Of a stretch of DNA of 64,000 nt, positions 58,323 through 64,000 are shown piece after piece (position 1 is the stretch's first letter; each line of letters begins with the position of its first letter). The DNA comes from Psychrobacter arcticus 273-4. Lineage in GTDB: Bacteria; Pseudomonadota; Gammaproteobacteria; Pseudomonadales; Moraxellaceae. Position numbers and translations under genes: made by a program. The notes beneath the pieces were generated by a model that saw only the letters and a list, made by a program, of their open reading frames with translations, was not told where the DNA came from and did no database searches. The stretch spans positions 1,178,001 to 1,242,000 of the forward strand of contig NC_007204.1 of NCBI RefSeq assembly GCF_000012305.1, in the 5' to 3' direction.

Positions 58323-58934
58323 TTAGAAAGCAGGTCTACGCTTTGGTACAGCATCTAAAAACTCATTGCGTGCTTGGTTATCATGTACATACTCACCTAG
58401 CATAGCCGTACTACGCGTAGTGGAGTGCTGCTTATTAACACCGCGCATCATCATACACATATGGGCCGCATCCATTACCACAGCTACACCGCGACAGCCA
58501 GTCACATCCATAATAGTTTGTGCCACTTGCTCACTCAAATTCTCTTGAATTTGCAAACGACGAGCGAACATATCGACGATACGAGCAAATTTAGACAGTC
58601 CTAATACTTGACCGTTTGGTAAGTAACCAATGTGCGCAACACCATGAAAAGGCAACATATGATGCTCACATAATGAATAAAATTCAATATTTTGTACTAA
58701 AACCAACTCGCGATTGGTCGATGGAAATACAGCGCCATTGACCACTTCATCTAAGCTTTGATGATATCCTTTGGTCAAATGCGCAAACGCTTTGGCGGCA
58801 CGTGTTGGGGTGTCTTCAAGTCCTGGACGATGCAAGTCCTCACCCGTTGAGGCGATGAGCTGACGATAGGATTCGATGCTTTCTTGATAATCTGATGCTA
58901 TTGTTGCGGTATTGCTCATAAGTTTGGCAGCCAT
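58323..58934 (-). CDS. folE: GTP cyclohydrolase I
   Basis: 203 aa. Zinc ligands C89, H92 and C160 lie in [15 protein letters not shown] and [34 protein letters not shown] and [16 protein letters not shown] are family signatures. It converts GTP to dihydroneopterin triphosphate, the first step of folate synthesis. An internal ATG at codon 6 ([10 protein letters not shown]) is an alternative start. Convergent with msrAB, divergent from fabI. Confidence 0.95.
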   Translation of the reverse strand: MAAKLMSNTATIASDYQESIESYRQLIASTGEDLHRPGLEDTPTRAAKAFAHLTKGYHQSLDEVVNGAVFPSTNRELVLVQNIEFYSLCEHHMLPFHGVAHIGYLPNGQVLGLSKFARIVDMFARRLQIQENLSEQVAQTIMDVTGCRGVAVVMDAAHMCMMMRGVNKQHSTTRSTAMLGEYVHDNQARNEFLDAVPKRRPAF

Positions 58935-59281
58935 CCAAAATGTGGGTGTAGCTTAACGCTAAATCCTTGGTTACAAACAACGGTTGTAAAGGATTTTTAT
59001 AAAAATTGTGCAAGCTGGAAGGGCTGTGATTATACTTGAAATCTACTTAACTTCATACTGCTGTGGCTAGTAGTTAACCGTTTTATCAATATTAGATGGT
59101 ATTATTAAGCGGGATCAGGCATTAATACAGTGTAAGCAAATACGGTTTACGACTGTTTACTTAAATCAATTCGTGTATAATAAGTCATCTTTCAATTTGT
59201 ACTTTCACTCGCTATTTGTTAGCCAACTATTAAAAATAATCTATCATTTAAATCACCTAAATTGACTTAAAAGGAAATATT
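58935..59281. other. Intergenic region between folE and fabI (divergent)
   Basis: No gene is seen in these 347 bp. A good -10, TATAAT (59176-59181), precedes fabI by about 100 bp, with a poor -35; promoters for folE are expected near 58950-59060 but I cannot assign one. Confidence 0.5.
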
Positions 59282-60088
59282 ATGCTACTACAAGGACAGC
59301 GTTTTGTCGTCACCGGCATCGCCAGCAAGCTTTCTATCGCCTGGGCAATTGCTGAAGCACTACATCGCGAAGGTGCGTCGTTAATCCTGACTTATCCTAA
59401 TGACAAAATCAAAAAACGTGTGGATATGGCAGCAGAAGCGTTTGAGGCTGACTTAGTCCTTGAGTGTGACGTGGCATCAGATGAGTCTATTGCTGCTTGT
59501 TTTGAGCAAGTAACTGCGCATTGGGGCGATGGCATTAATGGTGTGGTACATGCGATTGGATTTGCACCAATGGATCAGCTTGATGGTGATTTTGTCAATG
59601 CGACAACCCGTGAGGGCAGTCATATTGCGCATGATATCTCAAGCTATAGCTTTGTGGCATTGGCAAAAGCCTCGCGCGAGTTATTAGCCATGCGTCACGG
59701 CTCGATGCTGACGTTGACTTATGAGGGTAGTATTTCAGTATTGCCAAATTATAATGTTATGGGTATGGCAAAGGCGAGTCTTGAAGCCAGTGTTCGCTAT
59801 CTTGCAACCTCTATGGGCGGTGAGGGCATTCGTGTCAATGCGATTTCGGCAGGTCCTATTCGTACACTTGCAGCAAGTGGTATCAAGTCATTCCGTAAAA
59901 TGCTCGATATCAGTGAAAAGATTGCGCCACTTCAGCGCAATATCACTCAAGCTGAAGTTGGTAATGCCGCGCTATTTTTATTATCGCCATGGGCATCAGG
60001 CATCACCGGTGAGATTATGTTCGTTGACGCCGGTTTTAATACCGTTGCCATCAGCGAGCAGCTAATGATGCTTGATGAGACGAAATAG
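59282..60088 (+). CDS. fabI: Enoyl-ACP reductase FabI
   Basis: 268 aa. Short-chain dehydrogenase with the FabI nucleotide signature [17 protein letters not shown] (11-27), catalytic Y147, Y157 and K164 in the Y-x6-K arrangement ([14 protein letters not shown]), and IRTLAASGI (substrate loop). It performs the last NADH-dependent step of fatty-acid elongation and is the triclosan target in many bacteria. AAGGA lies 8 nt before the ATG; a terminator follows. Confidence 0.95.
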   Translation: MLLQGQRFVVTGIASKLSIAWAIAEALHREGASLILTYPNDKIKKRVDMAAEAFEADLVLECDVASDESIAACFEQVTAHWGDGINGVVHAIGFAPMDQLDGDFVNATTREGSHIAHDISSYSFVALAKASRELLAMRHGSMLTLTYEGSISVLPNYNVMGMAKASLEASVRYLATSMGGEGIRVNAISAGPIRTLAASGIKSFRKMLDISEKIAPLQRNITQAEVGNAALFLLSPWASGITGEIMFVDAGFNTVAISEQLMMLDETK

Positions 60089-60128
60089 TTAAAAGGTGAT
60101 TCTCAATCATTCATATTGAGAAATAAGG

Positions 60129-60154
60129 AAGGCAGCCAATCGGCTGTCTTTTTT
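60129..60154 (+). terminator. Terminator after fabI
   Basis: AAGGCAGCC pairs with GGCTGTCTT (one mismatch, loop AATC), followed by T-tract. Confidence 0.75.
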
Positions 60155-60199
60155 GGTTATACTATGGGCTTTTTGCTGATGAGCCATTAGGCGGCGAAT

Positions 60200-60895
60200 A
60201 TGATAACCAGATTGCCAAGATGGATATTTTGGGGCGGAGCAGTACTGGCATTTAGTGCAGGCTGCGTTAATACGGCAGCCTTGATGGGATTTACCAATTT
60301 ATCGGTCTCTCATGTCACGGGTAACGTCAGCCTATTTGCAGCAGCGATTGCGTATTTGGATGCTCGCAGTATTTTGTATATCGGCGCGCTGTTATTGTCT
60401 TTTTTGGCAGGGGCAATTTTGAGTGGCTTTGTCATCGGTCAGACGTCATTGAAGCTTGGTCGGCGTTATGGCAGTGCGCTTTATATGGAAGCGGCATTGT
60501 TATTGCTGAGCTATTGGTTATACCAGCAGCATGATTATTTAGGACAGCTTGCCGCCGCTATGGCATGCGGCTTACAAAACGCGATGGTTGCGACATATAG
60601 CGGGGCAGTTATTCGTACCACGCATTTAACAGGGCTAACTTCAGATATGGGCGCTGCCATCGGTAATTGGCTCGCTGGTCGGCGCATCAGTAAACCGACA
60701 TTAGGGTTTCAGGCAATTATTTGGTACTGCTTTTGCGCTGGTAGTGCCGTAGGCGCTTTTTTATATGCCAGAGTGGGCTATGGCGCTTTGTTTTTGCCCA
60801 TTACTATTGTTTTGAGCGCAGCGTTCGTATACAACTATGTGTCAGACAATCTACCAGAAAAAAGACAGCCAAGAAAAAAACGCCCATCAGTTTGA
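60200..60895 (+). CDS. DUF1275 (YoaK-like) membrane protein
   Basis: 231 aa with six or so hydrophobic segments. DUF1275 features: GGAVLAFSAGCVNTAALMGFTNLSVSHVTGNVS near the N-terminus and ACGLQNAMVATYSGAVIRTTHLTGLTSDMGAAIGNWLAGR in the middle. Family function is unknown; a transport role is suspected. The C-terminal tail is strongly basic (EKRQPRKKRPSV). Its stop lies in the following hairpin. Confidence 0.85.
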   Translation: MITRLPRWIFWGGAVLAFSAGCVNTAALMGFTNLSVSHVTGNVSLFAAAIAYLDARSILYIGALLLSFLAGAILSGFVIGQTSLKLGRRYGSALYMEAALLLLSYWLYQQHDYLGQLAAAMACGLQNAMVATYSGAVIRTTHLTGLTSDMGAAIGNWLAGRRISKPTLGFQAIIWYCFCAGSAVGAFLYARVGYGALFLPITIVLSAAFVYNYVSDNLPEKRQPRKKRPSV

Positions 60896-60906
60896 TGAGC
60901 GCTTTT
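60877..60906. terminator. Terminator overlapping the end of the DUF1275 gene
   Basis: AAAACGCCCATCA pairs imperfectly with TGATGAGCGCTTTT; stop codon lies in its right arm. Confidence 0.7.
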
Positions 60907-60983
60907 CATTTTTAAATCTTATGTTTAAAAGTGCTATCTAACAATCAGACGCTATTGTTTTTATTCAATCAAATCGACATAGA

Positions 60984-61145
60984 TTACTTATCGTCTTCTT
61001 TATGGTCTTCGTGTTCATGCAACCCTTGCATCATATCTAACGCAGAATCGTCGGTGCGCTGCTGATCTTTTTTGGCCAATCCATCTTGGTTGATATCTTT
61101 TGGTGCCATTTTAGTCGTTGAGTCAGTTTTATTGTCATCTGCCAT
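60984..61145 (-). CDS. 53-aa acidic hypothetical protein
   Basis: It starts MADDNKTDSTTKMAPKDINQ and ends HEHEDHKEDDK; very hydrophilic with a His/Asp-rich tail that may bind metal. GGAG lies 8 nt before the ATG at 61145. No family recognised; opposite orientation to its neighbours. Confidence 0.65.
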   Translation of the reverse strand: MADDNKTDSTTKMAPKDINQDGLAKKDQQRTDDSALDMMQGLHEHEDHKEDDK

Positions 61146-61513
61146 GAGGGGCTCCTATTTGTTTTTATTAACGTGTTATTCACCAACTAAGTATGTGATA
61201 CAGCTTATGAGTTGTACAGGTAAAATATGAGCATATTTAGTGATGGTATGTAACTTTGTATCATCCCGACTCATGGTTCTTTAAAATAGATCTTAGATTT
61301 AAAAGTATATTTATATAGCCAATTAGTTTTAGATAAATGAGACGAAGACCATACTTTTGATAGGGTTATTCATAATGTCTATATTGATAATATTTCTGTT
61401 ATGATGGCACCGTATTTTGGTAGCCACAATTATAAAGCTGTCATTAACTGCTGAAATACGTATTTATATTTATAATTTTTAACACTGTCTTTGGGCACAA
61501 TAAGGGCATTTAT
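61146..61513. other. Intergenic region upstream of the DASS transporter
   Basis: 368 bp without a gene except the promoter listed separately. Confidence 0.6.
61357..61385 (+). promoter_or_regulatory. Promoter of the DASS transporter gene
   Basis: TTGATA (61357-61362) and TATATT (61380-61385) are 17 bp apart, about 130 bp before the start codon. Confidence 0.6.
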
Positions 61514-62935
61514 ATGTCAGAGAAAAAACTAGATAGCCATCTTCCTAACGATGGCAACGAGTATTTATTTACGGATACCTTTCCGAAAGGTACAGGTAAA
61601 GGATTGATGGTTGTCGCCATGGCGGCGGTTATCAGTCTGTTTATATATAATGTATTGCCGTACGATATTAGTGCCAATAAAGGCCTCGCCATGTTGTTCT
61701 TTATCGGCGTGTTATGGTTAACCGAAGCGATACATGTGACGATTACAGCGATATTGGTGGTTGTCATAGGAGCGCTGATCGGTTTACCGGATTTCGATGC
61801 TAAAATCGGCTTACAAAGCTTTGCCAACCCAATAATTTATTTATTCTTTGGTGGTTTTGCGCTAGCGGCAGCGCTGCATATGCAGCAATTAGACAGAAAG
61901 ATTGCGCTCAAGATTCTATCAATGTCAGGTGGCAATCTTAGAAATGCGGTATTCTTAATATTTGGGGTAACCGCATTTTTATCGATGTGGATATCGAACA
62001 CGGCTACTGCAGCGATGATGCTACCACTGGCGCTTGGTATTCTAACGCAGGTTGACCGCGAAAAAGACCGTGGTACTTTTGTATTCGTTCTATTAGGTAT
62101 TGCTTATTCTGCCAGCCTTGGTGGTTTGGGTACGATTGTTGGTTCGCCACCCAATGCTATTGCTGCCAAAGCGCTTGATATCGCGTTTGTCGATTGGATG
62201 AAGTTTGGTATTCCAATGATGTTAGTGCTGTTGCCATTACTGCTCGGTGCAATGTATTGGTTCCTTAAGCCTAACCTTAATCGTCAAGTAACGCTTAACG
62301 AAGATGAGCCTATTGCATGGAATAAGCCACGTGTGCTAACGATTATTGTCTTTATCGTAACAGCGCTGAGCTGGATACTCTCGAAACAAATTGGTGAAGC
62401 ACTTAATATTGATGATGTTGATTCTATTGTGGCGCTGTTAGCGGCATCAGCGGTGGTCAGCTTAGGTTTGGTGTCATGGAAGCAAGTTTCTGATAACACC
62501 GACTGGGGCGTACTCATGTTGTTCGGTGGTGGTATTGCGCTATCAACGGTTTTAAAAGTTTCAGGAGCATCTTTGGTTCTTGGTCAAGCAGTTGCTAATG
62601 GACTGTCCTCTGCACCGCTTATCGTAGTGGTACTTGCAGTCTCGGCATTCATTATATTCTTGACAGAATTTGCTTCTAATACTGCTTCTGCAGCCTTGTT
62701 AGTCCCTGTATTTGCTGCCATTGCTGAGCAAATGGGTCTGCCACCTGCAATATTAGTAATGATTATCGGTATCGGTGCTTCTTGTGCGTTTATGCTACCG
62801 GTTGCCACTCCACCAAACGCTATTGTCTTTGGTACAGGTCTTATTAAGCAGACAGAGATGATACGTGTTGGTCTTATACTTAATGTTATTGCTACATTTG
62901 TACTAGGTTTGTGGGCATATTTTTTCTTGCTATAA
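61514..62935 (+). CDS. DASS-family (SLC13) anion:sodium symporter
   Basis: 473 aa, about twelve hydrophobic segments. The two SNT motifs, WISNTATAAMMLPLALGI and EFASNTASAALLVPV, and the paired GSPPNAIAA and VATPPNAIVFG hairpin motifs define the family. It should import dicarboxylates or related anions with sodium, but the substrate cannot be read from sequence. An ATG-proximal SD is weak (GGGCA). A strong terminator follows. Confidence 0.9.
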   Translation: MSEKKLDSHLPNDGNEYLFTDTFPKGTGKGLMVVAMAAVISLFIYNVLPYDISANKGLAMLFFIGVLWLTEAIHVTITAILVVVIGALIGLPDFDAKIGLQSFANPIIYLFFGGFALAAALHMQQLDRKIALKILSMSGGNLRNAVFLIFGVTAFLSMWISNTATAAMMLPLALGILTQVDREKDRGTFVFVLLGIAYSASLGGLGTIVGSPPNAIAAKALDIAFVDWMKFGIPMMLVLLPLLLGAMYWFLKPNLNRQVTLNEDEPIAWNKPRVLTIIVFIVTALSWILSKQIGEALNIDDVDSIVALLAASAVVSLGLVSWKQVSDNTDWGVLMLFGGGIALSTVLKVSGASLVLGQAVANGLSSAPLIVVVLAVSAFIIFLTEFASNTASAALLVPVFAAIAEQMGLPPAILVMIIGIGASCAFMLPVATPPNAIVFGTGLIKQTEMIRVGLILNVIATFVLGLWAYFFLL

Positions 62936-62961
62936 CTTATTAGTCAAGAGAGTTATAACCG

Positions 62962-63003
62962 AAAAAACCCAATGTTTAAGTGACTCTTGAACATTGGGTT
63001 TTT
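62962..63003. terminator. Terminator after the DASS gene
   Basis: AACCCAATGTT pairs perfectly with AACATTGGGTT, flanked by A and T tracts on both sides. Confidence 0.85.
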
Positions 63004-63139
63004 CATTTAAGAGTAACAATAGTGTCTGTATGCTTGCTATCATTAGTCTACTAGCGACTCAAAGCAGATTGAAATGACTATTAGCTGACTAGGTTTATCT
63101 AAGAGGTATAGTCGGTGAAAAGTAATATCGATACAACAG

Positions 63140-63215
63140 GTATTGCTGGTGTAAATTTTTTGCAGCCTCTGTCTGCGTAGGCACAGCAAGCAAGAAAAAT
63201 TTGCACCAGCAATAC
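63140..63215. repeat. 76-bp palindromic intergenic element
   Basis: Arms GTATTGCTGGTGTAAATTTT (63140-63159) and its near-exact reverse complement (63193-63215 end) enclose CAGCCTCTGTCTGCGTAGG and CACAGCAAGC. No coding potential. It looks like a dispersed REP/MITE-type repeat; I recall the core as common in Psychrobacter genomes, from memory. Confidence 0.7.
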
Positions 63216-63379
63216 GGTAGCGACTTTAAAGTATTTCAACTATAGATATAGACGATATATATAACGTAAACGATTTATCAGTAGTAACGCCAGTCTAGAC
63301 CATATACGAGTCACTTGAATCGCCGCTCAATTATCCCCATAATCTAACCACTTCCAAACAATAAATAGCCTAAGTAAAT

Positions 63380-64000
63380 ATGCCTGATATTCTAAGAGAT
63401 AATCAAGAAAGCAACCAACATGTACAAGCTGAAAATTTGAACGTTAATGTAAACACTAAACAGCAAGAGAATACAAAACCTCAAAACGCTGTTTCTTTTG
63501 AGAGGTTACCTGTGCTTGCAAAAGATGAGTATCATCTCAGTCGCCTTGAGCGTGAGCTGGCACGTGCGAAATCGTCTAAAAAGCCGGCTGCTAATCAAAA
63601 TACCAATACAGATGACAAACACGACGCTAAAAATAGCAATGATTTGGATAAAAAACGCGCTCAATATGAACAGTTAAAAACCCGCTCACAACAAGCGGTG
63701 CAAGCGCGTATAGATAGTATGCCAAACAAATTGGCAGAGAAACTGAATCTAGATTTACCCGTTAGTCAACGTGCTGATGATTTAATCCAGGCCATTATAG
63801 ATAATCAAGTGATTATTGTCGCTGGCGAGACAGGCTCAGGTAAAACGACCCAACTGCCTAAATTAGCAATGCTAGCAGGGCGTGGTATACGTGGGCAGAT
63901 AGGACATACACAGCCACGAAGATTGGCAGCTCGAAGTGTCGCTAACCGAATTGCGGAAGAGTTGGGTGAGCAATTGGGGAATACTGTCAGCTTTAAGATT
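63380..64000 (+). CDS. hrpA: ATP-dependent RNA helicase HrpA (5' part)
   Basis: The frame is open from ATG 63380 to the window end (207 codons). After a long polar N-terminus (Asn/Lys/Gln-rich, residues 1-100) comes the DEAH-helicase core: SQRADDLIQAIIDNQVIIVAG, then GETGSGKTTQLPK (motif I) and IGHTQPRRLAARSVANRIAEEL (motif Ia). HrpA acts on structured mRNA. Start lacks a strong SD. Confidence 0.9.
   Translation, partial: MPDILRDNQESNQHVQAENLNVNVNTKQQENTKPQNAVSFERLPVLAKDEYHLSRLERELARAKSSKKPAANQNTNTDDKHDAKNSNDLDKKRAQYEQLKTRSQQAVQARIDSMPNKLAEKLNLDLPVSQRADDLIQAIIDNQVIIVAGETGSGKTTQLPKLAMLAGRGIRGQIGHTQPRRLAARSVANRIAEELGEQLGNTVSFKI

Larger units (their letters stand above)
62936..63379. other. Intergenic region with terminator and palindromic element
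   Basis: 444 bp without an open frame of useful length. It holds a terminator (62962-63003) and a 76-bp palindrome (63140-63215). Confidence 0.7.

Overview
The window is a Gammaproteobacterial chromosome segment, most likely Psychrobacter (Moraxellaceae). The reasons are moderate G+C, the style of the flanking genes (serC, a yej-type peptide ABC transporter with gloB inside it, a lipoprotein MsrA-MsrB fusion, folE, fabI, a DASS transporter, hrpA), and a 76-bp palindromic intergenic element of a kind I associate with that genus. The genus is inferred from memory of protein families, not from a search.

Positions 1 to about 45.8 kb are a temperate siphovirus-like prophage whose left end lies outside the window. 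It is mosaic: control and replication are lambda-like, most of the head and neck genes are Mu-like, and a tyrosine integrase sits at the right edge. From left to right: a leftward early operon with a YqaJ-type exonuclease (1-1876) under a promoter carrying repressor-type operators; a small secreted protein and an XRE/ImmA-IrrE pair (2202-3484); a leftward lysogenic operon with the S24 repressor, a 36-aa protein, a DUF2511-like lipoprotein, a HipA-like kinase and a DUF3037-like partner (3960-7100); Cro-like and CII-like regulators (7249-7841); a replication initiator with iterons inside its gene, and a helicase-loader-like protein (8219-9710); a DUF1064 nuclease and an unknown protein (9937-10903); an AT-rich TPR + HEPN-like pair (10974-12223); a late-control region with a promoter, tandem terminators and a tRNA-like sequence (12258-13250); a counter-transcribed DUF6173 gene; and then packaging, head, neck and tail genes (13891-36284). 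An Arc/KilA-N cassette resembling P22 immI sits between the frameshifted tail chaperone and the tape measure. Holin-like, lysozyme, Rz/Rz1 and integrase genes close the prophage.

The genes most likely to hold undescribed biology are the cargo. The HipA-like kinase/DUF3037-like pair lies downstream of the repressor, the position rexAB holds in lambda, and would be expressed in the lysogen. The TPR/HEPN-like pair lies between the replication and late modules next to an orphan Shine-Dalgarno sequence. Both look like candidate defence or superinfection-exclusion modules, but that role is inferred from position and domains only.

From about 45.8 kb to the end is ordinary chromosome: two hypothetical genes, serC, yejA-gloB-yejBEF, an iron-type alcohol dehydrogenase, msrAB, folE (opposite strand), fabI, a DUF1275 membrane protein, a small acidic protein, a DASS-family transporter and the 5' part of hrpA, cut by the window end.
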